NCBI GenBank assembly: GCA_944387115.1
Contig: CALXDR010000007.1
Span: 1 to 50,034 of the forward strand
Direction of reading: 5' to 3'
DNA length: 50,034 bases
Source: an uncultured Oscillospiraceae bacterium
Lineage (GTDB): Bacteria > Bacillota > Clostridia > Oscillospirales > Oscillospiraceae
The notes below the pieces were generated by a model. That model did not search any database, was not told the origin of the DNA, and saw only the letters and a program-made list of their open reading frames with translations. Shown here one piece after another: positions 35,493-43,629 of this stretch (the first letter of the stretch is position 1; the number at the start of each line of letters is the position of its first letter). Made by a program: the position numbers and the translations under genes.

Positions 35493-36173
35493 TTACTTGC
35501 GCATAGTTCGGAGGATGGCCTCCTCTGCCCGGTCGCCGTATTTCATGGCCACGACAAAGACAATCAGGCCGGCCACCCCCAGCAGCGCCATTCCCCACAG
35601 GGGGATTTCCAGGGCAGAGCTGCCAAAGAGGGCGGCCACCAGCAGGCCCCAGGGGCGGGCCAGCAGGCACAGGACGAGAAAGCGCTTCCAGGACAGCTCG
35701 GTCAGACCGGCCAGAATGCACAGCAGATCGTCGGGAAAGAAGGGGAAGAGGAAGGCCAGGGTGAGGAAGGTACTCTCCTTGCGGCGGATGATGTCCAGAT
35801 ACTTTTCGGAAATCCGCTCTCCCACAAATTTGGACACAAACCTTTGTCCCAGCACTCTGGCCAGGGCAAACACAATCATAGAGCCCAGCACCACAGCCCC
35901 CCAGGTGAGGAGAAAGGCGGGGAGAAAGCCGAAGAGGGCGCCGCCCACCGCCGCAGTGATGTTGCTGGGGATGGGGGCCACCACCACGCCCACCAGCTGG
36001 ATGCCGAAGAAGGCCAGGTGGGACCAGGGGGCGCAGCGCTCGATGTAGGCGGTGAGGGCCGAGCGGGAGGAGAGGGCTTGGAAAAAGCCGCTGGCATACA
36101 GGCCCCACAGCACCAGGGCCAGGATGACCAGGGTTGCGGACCAGAGGAGAAGGGTTCGGGTGCGTGTTTTCAC
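35493..36173 (-). CDS. TVP38/TMEM64-family membrane protein
   Basis: This is a 226-residue inner-membrane protein. The family core is visible: GVVVAPIPSNITAAVGGALFG, a reentrant loop, then GQRFVSKFVG and FPFFPDDLLCILAGLTEL. Such proteins resemble DedA and have been linked to lipid scrambling or membrane homeostasis; the role here is unknown. Start GTG 36173 has AAAGGAG 10 nt upstream, while the longer frame lacks a ribosome binding site. It is 100 bp downstream of the Crp/Fnr gene on the same strand. Confidence 0.87.
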   Translation of the reverse strand: MKTRTRTLLLWSATLVILALVLWGLYASGFFQALSSRSALTAYIERCAPWSHLAFFGIQLVGVVVAPIPSNITAAVGGALFGFLPAFLLTWGAVVLGSMIVFALARVLGQRFVSKFVGERISEKYLDIIRRKESTFLTLAFLFPFFPDDLLCILAGLTELSWKRFLVLCLLARPWGLLVAALFGSSALEIPLWGMALLGVAGLIVFVVAMKYGDRAEEAILRTMRK

Positions 36174-36272
36174 AGTGCAGATACTCCTTTGTATAAAATG
36201 AGTCGGACAGTGAGACATGCCCAGTATACCAAAAAGCCCCTTGTATGGGAAGGGGGATTTCTCAGAAATTCG

Positions 36273-36956
36273 TCAAGGCTCCGCAAAATCCTCCTCAATG
36301 GGCTGTTTGAGCAGGAAGGAGCTGCGGTAATAGTCCAGCAGCCCCTCCTGCCGCATTTTGGACAGCTCGTTGGACAGCGCACTGCGGTCCACGCTGAGGA
36401 AGTCTGCCAGCTCCTGACGGTTGAAGGGGATGGTGAACCGGGGGCCGCCATGGACAATGGCCTGCTCGGACAGATAGGAGAGCAGCCTGCCCCGGATGGT
36501 CTTTGGTGCGGTGTGGAGGATGCGCCGGGACAGCCCCAGATTTTTTTGGGCAAACAGGCGCAGCAGCTGTGCCAAAAGCCGGTTTTGCGCCGGGTGGGGC
36601 GGGGCGGAGGGGGTAAGCAGCTGGGACACCTGGAGAAAGAGGATGGAAGAGGCCTCCGCCGCCACGGCGCTCACCAGAAGGGGCTGGTTGGGCAGGCAGG
36701 CGTAGGTTTCGCCAAAAATCTCCCCGGGAGCCACATAGGCAAAGATGTTTTTGCTGCCCCAGGCGTCGTGGTGCTCGATGTGCACGCCGCCGGAGAGCAC
36801 CACCCCCAGGGAAGGGGTGGTCTGCTGGGCGTGGAAAATGGTCTCCCCCCGCTGGTATACACGGGTGCGGGGGTTGAGCAGCGCCACGGCCTGTTCCACT
36901 TCTGCAGGGGTCATCCCCTGAAAGAGGGGGCATTGGGTCAGTTGCGTCAAATCCAT
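36273..36956 (-). CDS. Crp/Fnr-family regulator, HcpR-like
   Basis: This is a 227-residue protein. Residues 1-130 form a cyclic-nucleotide-binding-like sensor domain (VYQRGETIFHAQQ, LGVVLSGGVHIEHH, PGEIFGETYA) without an Fnr-type cysteine set. Residues 150-215 are the winged helix with RQELADFLSVDRSALSNELSKM. ATG 36956 has GGAGG 7 nt upstream. The ATG two codons earlier is too close to it. It is divergent from the ferredoxin gene. A palindrome between them and an almost identical one at hcp point to it as an NO- or redox-responsive activator of both, with possible self-repression. Confidence 0.88.
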   Translation of the reverse strand: MDLTQLTQCPLFQGMTPAEVEQAVALLNPRTRVYQRGETIFHAQQTTPSLGVVLSGGVHIEHHDAWGSKNIFAYVAPGEIFGETYACLPNQPLLVSAVAAEASSILFLQVSQLLTPSAPPHPAQNRLLAQLLRLFAQKNLGLSRRILHTAPKTIRGRLLSYLSEQAIVHGGPRFTIPFNRQELADFLSVDRSALSNELSKMRQEGLLDYYRSSFLLKQPIEEDFAEP

Positions 36957-36972
36957 CGTCATTCCTCCAAAG

Positions 36973-37015
36973 CGTTGTTGTAACAACGGAAATTTTGATA
37001 GAAGTATACTACAAT
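36973..37015 (+). promoter_or_regulatory. HcpR-type operator and ferredoxin-gene promoter
   Basis: The perfect palindrome CGTTGTTGTAACAACG is at 36973-36988. The plus-strand -10 TACAAT (37010-37015) lies 21 nt away, placing the site centre near -41.5 as at hcp. A minus-strand -10 TATACT (37008-37003) for the regulator gene would start near 36996. The site then lies downstream of that start and could repress its own gene. Confidence 0.75.
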
Positions 37016-37073
37016 CCAACTATCAAATGCAAGACTCCGCTGGAGCTGCGGAAAAGATGAAGGAGGATGTACC

Positions 37074-37784
37074 ATGATTCGCAGAATCATTCACATTGAC
37101 CAGGAGAAATGTAACGGCTGCGGCGCCTGCGCCCAGGCCTGCCACGAGGGAGCCATCCACATGGTGGAGGGCAAGGCCCGCCTGATGCGGGACGACTACT
37201 GCGACGGACTGGGGGACTGCCTGCCCACCTGCCCCACCGGGGCCATTACCTTTGTGGAGCGGGAGGCTGCCGCCTATGACGAGGCGGCTGTGCTGGCAAA
37301 CAAGCAGGCCAAGCAGGCCGACGCCGCTCCGCTGCCCTGCGGCTGTCCCGGCAGCCACGCCCGTGCCATTGCCCGCAGCCAGGAGGAGGCGGGCAGCGGC
37401 GTGTGCGCCGGGGAGCAGCCCAGCCGCCTGTCCCAGTGGCCGGTGCAAATCAAGCTGGTGCCCACCCGCGCCCCCTATTTCCAGGGCGCAAAGCTGCTCA
37501 TTGCCGCCGACTGCACCGCCTTTGCCTATGGCGGCTTCCACGAGCGGTTCATCAAGGGCCATGTGACCGTGGTGGGCTGTCCCAAGCTGGATGGCGTGGA
37601 TTACGCCGAAAAGCTCACCGAGATTATCCGTGACAACGACATCCAGAGCGTGACCATTGTGCGTATGGAGGTGCCCTGCTGCGGCGGGCTGGAGATGGCC
37701 GCCAAGCGTGCCATTCAGAACAGCGGCAAGTTCCTCCCCTGGCAGGTGGTGACCATTTCCACGGACGGGCGCATTTTGGACTAA
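37074..37784 (+). CDS. 4Fe-4S ferredoxin-like protein associated with Hcp (FrdX-like)
   Basis: This is a 236-residue protein. Its N-terminal two-cluster domain holds CNGCGACAQACHEGA and CDGLGDCLPTCPTGAI. The C-terminal 130 residues carry further cysteines (PCGCPGS, VVGCPKLDG, EVPCCGGLEM) and may bind another cluster. It is likely the electron donor for hydroxylamine reductase. Support comes from its shared operator with hcp and from the known hcp-frdX pairing in HcpR regulons. ATG 37074 has AAGGAGG upstream. It is a single-gene unit that ends at a terminator. Confidence 0.88.
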   Translation: MIRRIIHIDQEKCNGCGACAQACHEGAIHMVEGKARLMRDDYCDGLGDCLPTCPTGAITFVEREAAAYDEAAVLANKQAKQADAAPLPCGCPGSHARAIARSQEEAGSGVCAGEQPSRLSQWPVQIKLVPTRAPYFQGAKLLIAADCTAFAYGGFHERFIKGHVTVVGCPKLDGVDYAEKLTEIIRDNDIQSVTIVRMEVPCCGGLEMAAKRAIQNSGKFLPWQVVTISTDGRILD

Positions 37785-37824
37785 GTCCCCCCGCCCCCGG
37801 ATAGACACAATTGCATAGATGCAA

Positions 37825-37864
37825 AGCCCCGTCCGCCGGTGTTTTCCGGCGGACGGGGCTTTTT
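37825..37864 (+). terminator. Terminator after the ferredoxin-like gene
   Basis: A perfect 15-bp stem (37825-37839 with 37846-37860) is followed by TTTTT. It may also stop the convergent xdh operon. Confidence 0.92.
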
Positions 37865-37892
37865 GTTGGGAGATGGGGGGTAGGACGAGGCG

Positions 37893-40187
37893 TTATCCTT
37901 CGGGGACACCCATGGCAATCTGCTCCGGGGTGATGGGCAGCGTGCGGTGCCACACCCCCGTAGCCCGGTAAATGGCGTGGGCCAGGGCGGGGGCAGGGGT
38001 GTTGATGACGATTTCGCCGATGGACTTTGCGCCAAAGGGGCCGGTGGGCTCGTGGCTGTGCTCGAACTCCACCCGCAGCTTGCCCATGTCCAGGCGGGAG
38101 GGGATTTTATATTGCAGGAAGGAGTCCTCCATGGGACGGCCCTGGGGGTTGTAGGTGACGCTCTCGGACAGGGCCATGCCAATGCCCTGGACAATGCCGC
38201 CCTCCGCCTGGATGCGGGCCAGGGCGGGGTTGATGGGCAGGCCGCAGTCCACCACAGCCATGTAGTCCAGGATGGATACCTCGCCGGTGAGCTTGTCCAG
38301 CTCAATCTCCACCATGCCCACCATGAAGGGCGGGGGGGAGACGGGAGAGGTGTGGGAGGCGGTGACCATGGCTGCGTGCTGGTTGCAGCACTGGGCCTTA
38401 TAGGAAATTTCCTCCAAAGACACCCAGCGGCTCCCCTCCTGGCAGATCACACGGTCCCCCTGGAAGAGGGTGTCCTCCGGCTGGCAGTCCATAAGCTCGG
38501 CGGCGATGGCGCACAGCTGCTGCTTGAGCTGGGTGCAGGCCTTTTCCACCGCCTTGCCCGTGAGGTAGGTGGTGGAGGAGGCGTAGGAGCCCGAGTCGTA
38601 GGGGGAGGCGTCGGTGTCCGCACCGAACACGGTGACCTGATCCACGGGGCAGTCCATGTGCTCGGCCACCATTTGGGACAGGATGGTGTCGCACCCCGTG
38701 CCCATGTCAGCGGCGCCGATGATGAGGGTATAGCACCCGTCATCCCCCAGTTTCACCGTGGCAGACCCCACATCCACATTGGAAACGGCGGAGCCCTGCA
38801 TGGCCATGGCCACACCGGCGGCACGCACCTTGCCGTTGCCCATGTCACGCACCGGGTAGCGCTCCTCCCAGCGGAACATCTCCTTGCAGTGCTCCAGGCA
38901 GCGGTCCAGGGCGCAGGCACGGCTGATTTCGTTGTAGTAGGCGGGCATGGTCATGCCCTCACGCACCATGTTCTTCTCCCGGATGAGGGTGGGGTCCATC
39001 CCCAGCCGCTCCGCCAGCTCGTTGACGGCGGATTCCACGGCAAAAATGCCCTGGGTGGCTCCGTAGCCCCGGTAGGCCCCGGCGGGCTGGAGGTTGGTGT
39101 ACACCACGTCGAAGGCAAAGCGGTGGGCCTCCAGGCCGCCGGTGTACAGGGGGATGGACTTGTGCCCGGACAGACCCACGGTGGTGGGGCCGTGCTCGCC
39201 GTAGGCGCCGGTGTTGGACAGGGTGTACAGGTCCAGGGCACGGATGTTGCCCTGGCGGTCTGCGCCCAGCTTCACCCGAATCTCCATTTCGTGGCGGGGG
39301 GAGCCGGCAATCTGGCATTCCTCTCGGGTGAAAATGAGCATGGCGGGACGGCCCGTCTTCCAGGTGACAAAGGCGGGGTACACCTCGGAGATGGCGCTCT
39401 GCTTTGCGCCGAAGCCGCCGCCGATGCGGGGCTTCTCCACCCGGATTTTGCTCTTGGGAATGCCCAGCGCCCGGGCGAGAATGCGCCGGACGTGGAAGAC
39501 AATCTGGGTGGAGGAGAGCACATACAGCCGTCCGTAGCGGTCCAGGGCGGTGTAGGTGCGGAAGGTCTCCATCATGGCCTGCTGGCAGGCGGGGGTGTGG
39601 TAGGTGTGCTCGATGACAATGTCGCACGATTCCATGACCCGGTCCACATCGCCGTGGCCGCTCACCTCGCTGGCCACCAGGTTGCGGCGGTTGTCGCCGC
39701 CCACATCCACCTTGGCGTGCCAGGTGTCCTCGGGGTGGACCAGCACAGGAGCGTCCTTGGCCTGGCGGGGGTCGAGCACCGGCTCGAGCACCTGATAGGT
39801 CACTTTGATCAGCTGCATGGCCCGGTTGGCGGCCTTCTCGTCCTCTGCGGCCACAATGGCCACCGGGTCGCCCACAAAGCGCAGGTGGCGGTCCAGAATG
39901 AGGCGGTCGTCGGGGGAGGGCTCGGGGAAGGTCTGTCCGGCATTGGTGAAGCGGTGCTGGGGCACGTCCTGCCAGGTGTAAATGCCCACCACACCGGGCA
40001 CCTTTGCGGCTGTGGCGGTGTCAATCTGCTCGACGATGGCGTTGGCGTGGGGGCTGCGTAGCAGCTTGACCACCAGAGCGCCGGGGGGCACGACATCCTC
40101 CAAAAACACGCCCTTGCCCAGCAGAAGCTGGAGGGAGTCCTTCTTGCGCACGCTTTTGCCTACGCTGCGATACTGTTTCTCTTCCAT
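37893..40187 (-). CDS. xdhA: Xanthine dehydrogenase family, molybdenum-binding subunit
   Basis: This 764-residue large subunit binds the molybdopterin cofactor and hydroxylates a purine or another heterocycle. The Mo-site motifs are RIGGGFGAKQ near residue 255, GAADMGTGCDT near 493 and the catalytic Glu near 725 in PFGAKSIGE. The N-terminal alpha/beta hammerhead starts at residue 30 or so. It is third in the operon after the FAD and 2Fe-2S subunits, 9 bp downstream of the latter. The GGGFGAKQ and DMGTGCDT forms are similar to clostridial selenium-dependent hydroxylases, but this is not proof. The substrate is not determined. Confidence 0.9.
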   Translation of the reverse strand: MEEKQYRSVGKSVRKKDSLQLLLGKGVFLEDVVPPGALVVKLLRSPHANAIVEQIDTATAAKVPGVVGIYTWQDVPQHRFTNAGQTFPEPSPDDRLILDRHLRFVGDPVAIVAAEDEKAANRAMQLIKVTYQVLEPVLDPRQAKDAPVLVHPEDTWHAKVDVGGDNRRNLVASEVSGHGDVDRVMESCDIVIEHTYHTPACQQAMMETFRTYTALDRYGRLYVLSSTQIVFHVRRILARALGIPKSKIRVEKPRIGGGFGAKQSAISEVYPAFVTWKTGRPAMLIFTREECQIAGSPRHEMEIRVKLGADRQGNIRALDLYTLSNTGAYGEHGPTTVGLSGHKSIPLYTGGLEAHRFAFDVVYTNLQPAGAYRGYGATQGIFAVESAVNELAERLGMDPTLIREKNMVREGMTMPAYYNEISRACALDRCLEHCKEMFRWEERYPVRDMGNGKVRAAGVAMAMQGSAVSNVDVGSATVKLGDDGCYTLIIGAADMGTGCDTILSQMVAEHMDCPVDQVTVFGADTDASPYDSGSYASSTTYLTGKAVEKACTQLKQQLCAIAAELMDCQPEDTLFQGDRVICQEGSRWVSLEEISYKAQCCNQHAAMVTASHTSPVSPPPFMVGMVEIELDKLTGEVSILDYMAVVDCGLPINPALARIQAEGGIVQGIGMALSESVTYNPQGRPMEDSFLQYKIPSRLDMGKLRVEFEHSHEPTGPFGAKSIGEIVINTPAPALAHAIYRATGVWHRTLPITPEQIAMGVPEG

Positions 40188-40196
40188 GGTTCCTCC

Positions 40197-40652
40197 TTAG
40201 CCCTTGCGGCTGTCCAGGTAGGCACGGATGCCCCGCAGCTGCCCCTCGTAGCCGGAGCAGCGGCACAGGTTGCCCGCCAGGTAGGCGCGAATGTCGTCGT
40301 CGGTGGGGTCGGGGTTCTCCCGGAGCAGGGCGATGGTGTTCATCACAAAGCCGGGGTTGCAAAAGCCGCACTGGTCGGCCCCCTGGTCGGCGATGAAGCC
40401 CACAAAGTCCGCCGCCTCCTCCTGCAATCCCTCCAGGGTGGTGACGGTGCGCCCTGCCGCCCGGGCGGCCAGGGTGGCGCAGGAGAGCACGGGCTTTCCG
40501 TCCAGCAGAACCGTGCACAGCCCGCAGTTGGTGGTCTCGCACCCCCGCTTCACGCTGGTGCATCCATGGCTGCGCACAAAGTCCAGCAGCAGGGTGTCCG
40601 CCTCAATCTGGGCGGTGACGGCCCGGCCGTTCAGGGTGAGTTTAAGCTCCAT
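40197..40652 (-). CDS. xdhC: Xanthine dehydrogenase family, 2Fe-2S subunit
   Basis: This is a 151-residue electron-transfer subunit. The plant-type 2Fe-2S site is GCETTNCGLCTV with a further Cys in VLSCATL. The second 2Fe-2S site is QCGFCNPGF and LCRCSGY in the helical C-terminal domain. The start has GGAGGAG upstream and overlaps the FAD-subunit gene by 11 bp. Confidence 0.94.
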   Translation of the reverse strand: MELKLTLNGRAVTAQIEADTLLLDFVRSHGCTSVKRGCETTNCGLCTVLLDGKPVLSCATLAARAAGRTVTTLEGLQEEAADFVGFIADQGADQCGFCNPGFVMNTIALLRENPDPTDDDIRAYLAGNLCRCSGYEGQLRGIRAYLDSRKG

Positions 40653-41448
40653 GGTGATCTCCTCCTAACTCCAAAATCCCCCTCTGGGTGAGTACCTGCA
40701 CCAGATGGGTGCGGTAGGCCTGACTGCCCCGCAGATTGCCCGAAGTGGGCACCGTGCGGGCGGCGTACTCCCCGAAGGCCCGGGCGGATTCCGGGGTGAT
40801 GCCCTGGGCCAGCAGGCCCTCCTCGTCGGTGAGCAGCACAGCCTTCATGGGCCGGGCGCCCACGGCCAGGCGGTAGGCGCCATCCACCTGGGACACAGCG
40901 CAGGTGAGGGTGGGCAGGTCGGTGCGGGTGTTGCGCACACTCTGGTAGACAAAGCGGCCGGGGCGCTTGCGCACCACCACCCGCACCAGCAGATCCCGGT
41001 CGGGGGTGCGCTGGGCAAACTCCTGGATGGACAGGGTGCCGGCGTGGTACAGCTCCACCTGGGCGTCCAGCGCCAGGAACATGGTCAGCACATCGGAGAA
41101 GCCAAAGCGCCCGAACAGGCTGCCCCCCACTGTGGCCATGTTGCGAAACTGAACCCCCACGATGTCCTGCACCGACTTTGCCATGGCCCCCTGGGTGTAG
41201 GCGTTGAGGCCGGGGTGAAGCTCCAGCTGGCGCAGGGTCACCATGGCGCCGATGGAGAAGGCGTCCTCCCCCTCCTCGATCTGATCCAGCCCCAGGCCGC
41301 TCAGGTCGATGGCGGTGTTGACCGCCAGCTTGCTGGTGTTGAGCCAGAGCATACCGCCCAGCACCCGGTTGGCCCGGACCTGGTTGAGCTGATAGGCCTG
41401 CTCCAGGCTCTCTGCCCGCACATATTGTTTGATGGTCATCATCTGCAT
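40642..41448 (-). CDS. xdhB: Xanthine dehydrogenase family, FAD-binding subunit
   Basis: This 268-residue subunit carries FAD and passes electrons to NAD or another acceptor. The FAD motifs are RVLGGMLWL near residue 28 and NMATVGGSLFGRFG near 107, where the usual form is NxATVGGN. The C-terminal CO-dehydrogenase flavoprotein domain follows (VYQSVRNTRTDLPTL). It starts with ATG 41448, with ATG 41442 also possible, behind AGGGAG. It is first in the hydroxylase operon and divergent from the metal importer. Confidence 0.9.
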   Translation of the reverse strand: MQMMTIKQYVRAESLEQAYQLNQVRANRVLGGMLWLNTSKLAVNTAIDLSGLGLDQIEEGEDAFSIGAMVTLRQLELHPGLNAYTQGAMAKSVQDIVGVQFRNMATVGGSLFGRFGFSDVLTMFLALDAQVELYHAGTLSIQEFAQRTPDRDLLVRVVVRKRPGRFVYQSVRNTRTDLPTLTCAVSQVDGAYRLAVGARPMKAVLLTDEEGLLAQGITPESARAFGEYAARTVPTSGNLRGSQAYRTHLVQVLTQRGILELGGDHHGA

Positions 41449-41487
41449 CTTGCTCCCTATATCTTAATAGTCATAAGGTGATAACCT

Positions 41488-41557
41488 ATTGTAGCATACA
41501 CCCTTGATTTTTGAAATGCTTTCTGATAAAATTCGTTATAGTTTCAAAACTACAACG
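41488..41557. promoter_or_regulatory. Divergent xdhB / importer promoters with ModE-like operator
   Basis: Plus-strand promoter: TTGATT (41504-41509), a 17-nt spacer and TAAAAT (41527-41532) with a TG extension, start near 41539. The palindrome arms CGTTATAGTTT (41534-41544) and AAACTACAACG (41547-41557) differ from perfect pairing at one base and cover the start site. The outer halves CGTTATA and TACAACG are 10 nt apart, the layout of the E. coli ModE box as I remember it. Minus-strand xdhB promoter: -10 TACAAT (41493-41488), extended. Confidence 0.7.
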
Positions 41558-41597
41558 AAACGCATACACAAGCACAGACACAAAAGGAGAACATGGA

Positions 41598-42668
41598 ATG
41601 AAGCGTATTCTTGCACTGCTGCTCTCCGCAGCCCTCACCCTCTCTCTGGCCGGGTGCAGCAAGCCCGCTGCCCAGGGCAGCCAGCAGCCCCAAAGCAGCC
41701 AAAGCGCCGCCCCCTCCGCCCCGGCGGCGGCCTTCCCGGTCACCCTCACCGACCAGGCCGGGCGGGAGGTCACCATTGCCAGCCAGCCCCAGCGCATTGT
41801 CAGCGGCTACTACATCTCCACCAGCCTGCTGCTGGCGCTGGGTCTGGAGGACAAGCTGGTGGGCGTGGAGGCCAAGGCGGGCAGCCGTGCCATCTATGCG
41901 CTGAGCGCCCCGGACATCATCGACCTGCCCAGCGTGGGCACTGCCAAGGAGTTTGACCTGGAGGGGTGCGCCGCTCTGGAGCCCGACCTGGTGATTCTCC
42001 CCCTCAAGCTCCAGCAGGCGGCGGACACGTTGACCCAGCTGGGCATCCCTGTCCTGCTGGTCAATCCCGAGTCCCAGGCGCAGATGGACCAGGCCCGGGA
42101 CCTGGTGGCCCAGGCCACCGGCGCTGTGGCGCAGGGGGAGGCTCTGGCGGCCTTTGGCGCGCAGCAGAGCCAGATGCTGGAGCAGGCGCTGGCAGACACC
42201 CAACCCCCCACGGTGTACCTGGCGGGCAACTCCAGCTTCCTGTCCACCGCCGGCGGGAAGATGTATCAAAGCGACCTGATTGCCCAGGCTGGCGGTGTGA
42301 ATGTGGCCCAGGAGCTGGAGGACACCTATTGGGCCGAGGTGAGCTATGAGCAGGTGCTGGCCTGGAATCCTGCGTATATCATCCTGGCCTCTGACGCCCA
42401 GTACACCCCCCAGGAGGTGCTCAACGACCCCAACCTCCAGCAGTGCGCCGCTGTGGTCAACGGCCATGTCTACCAGATGCCCGATACTGCCGAGGCGTGG
42501 GACAGTCCTGTGCCCGGCGGCGTGCTGGGTGCGGTGTGGCTGGGCAGCGTCCTCCACCCCCAGCAGGTGAGCCGGGAGCACTGCCGGGAGGTGGTGGAGG
42601 AGTTCTACCAGACCTTCTACGGCTTCTCCTATGCCCAGGCAGAGGGACAGACAGATGATGCGGCGTAA
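41598..42668 (+). CDS. ABC importer substrate-binding lipoprotein (FecB/BtuF fold), probably molybdate/tungstate
   Basis: This 356-residue protein has a lipoprotein signal (LSAALTLSLAGC, lipobox Cys near residue 19) and a Ser/Gln/Ala-rich linker. A cluster-A-2 binding domain with a long backbone helix follows, from VTLTDQAGREVTI. ATG 41598 has AAGGAG 8 nt upstream; the longer frame would hide the signal. The family usually binds iron chelates or cobalamin. The ModE-like gene in the same operon, the Mo-enzyme operon next door and the ModE-like operator point to molybdate or tungstate, as in Haemophilus MolA. That assignment is inference. Confidence 0.85.
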   Translation: MKRILALLLSAALTLSLAGCSKPAAQGSQQPQSSQSAAPSAPAAAFPVTLTDQAGREVTIASQPQRIVSGYYISTSLLLALGLEDKLVGVEAKAGSRAIYALSAPDIIDLPSVGTAKEFDLEGCAALEPDLVILPLKLQQAADTLTQLGIPVLLVNPESQAQMDQARDLVAQATGAVAQGEALAAFGAQQSQMLEQALADTQPPTVYLAGNSSFLSTAGGKMYQSDLIAQAGGVNVAQELEDTYWAEVSYEQVLAWNPAYIILASDAQYTPQEVLNDPNLQQCAAVVNGHVYQMPDTAEAWDSPVPGGVLGAVWLGSVLHPQQVSREHCREVVEEFYQTFYGFSYAQAEGQTDDAA

Positions 42669-43629
42669 CACCGCCCTACTTTGCAGCGCCGCCGGCATAT
42701 TGCTGGCGGCGCTGTGCGTGCTCAGCCTGGGAACCGGGCGCTTTCCCATTACGCTGGAGGGGCTGCTGGCGGGGGATGCCCAGCAGCTGCGGGTGTTCTG
42801 GACGCTGCGGGTGTCCCGCACGGTGATGGGGGCAGTGGGGGGGATTTGTCTGGGCGTATGCGGCTTTGTCTACCAGACGGTGTTCCGCAATCCTCTGGCC
42901 TCGCCGGATGTCATTGGGGTGTCCTCGGGGGCCAGCGCCGGGGCCGCTGCCGGGATTTTGTTTCTGCCGGGGGCGGCGGGGGTGACCCTGTGCGCCTTCG
43001 GCGGTGCGCTGGCGGCGGTGGGGCTGGCGCTGCTGCTCTCTGCACTGGACAGAGGGGGGCGGAGCAGCACCATTGTACTGGCGGGCATTGCCGTCCACGC
43101 CCTGGCGCAGACGGTTTTAATGGCCCTCAAGCTCAGTGCCGACCCCGAGCGGCAGCTGGCTTCGATTGAATATTGGATTATGGGCAGTCTGAACGGCGTG
43201 ACCCTGTCCAACCTGGGGGGCGGGGTGAGCTTGTGCCTGGTGAGTGTGGGGGTGCTCTTTCTCCTCCACCGGCAGATACTCCTCCTCTCTGCCGAGGAGG
43301 GGGAGGCCCGGATGCTGGGCGTGCAGGTGACGGCGCTGCGGCTGGTGGTGCTGGTGGCGGCGACCCTGGCGGTGTCCGCAGTGGTGAGCCTGACGGGGCT
43401 GATCAGCTTTGTGGGGCTTCTGGCTCCCCACAGCGCCCGCCTGCTCACCGGGGACAACCGGATGGGCGCCATGACCCTGAGCGGGCTGTTGGGCGGGGCG
43501 CTGCTGTGCGGGGCGGACCTGATGGCCCGCAGTGCGGGGGGCGGGGAGCTGCCTGTGAGTATGTTTACCAGTCTGCTGGGTGCGCCGCTGCTGGTGTATC
43601 TGGCTGTGCGGGGGAGGGACGAGGTATGA
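42655..43629 (+). CDS. FecCD-family ABC importer permease
   Basis: This is a 324-residue membrane protein with about ten helices. Family motifs are LRVSRTVMGAVGGICLGVCG, FRNPLASPDVIGVSSGAS, LAGIAVHAL, YWIMGSLNG, LTGLISFVGLLAPHSAR and LPVSMFTSLLGAPLLVYL. ATG 42655 has AGAGGG 8 nt upstream and overlaps the binding-protein gene by 14 bp. It forms the membrane part of the importer. Confidence 0.92.
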   Translation: MMRRNTALLCSAAGILLAALCVLSLGTGRFPITLEGLLAGDAQQLRVFWTLRVSRTVMGAVGGICLGVCGFVYQTVFRNPLASPDVIGVSSGASAGAAAGILFLPGAAGVTLCAFGGALAAVGLALLLSALDRGGRSSTIVLAGIAVHALAQTVLMALKLSADPERQLASIEYWIMGSLNGVTLSNLGGGVSLCLVSVGVLFLLHRQILLLSAEEGEARMLGVQVTALRLVVLVAATLAVSAVVSLTGLISFVGLLAPHSARLLTGDNRMGAMTLSGLLGGALLCGADLMARSAGGGELPVSMFTSLLGAPLLVYLAVRGRDEV

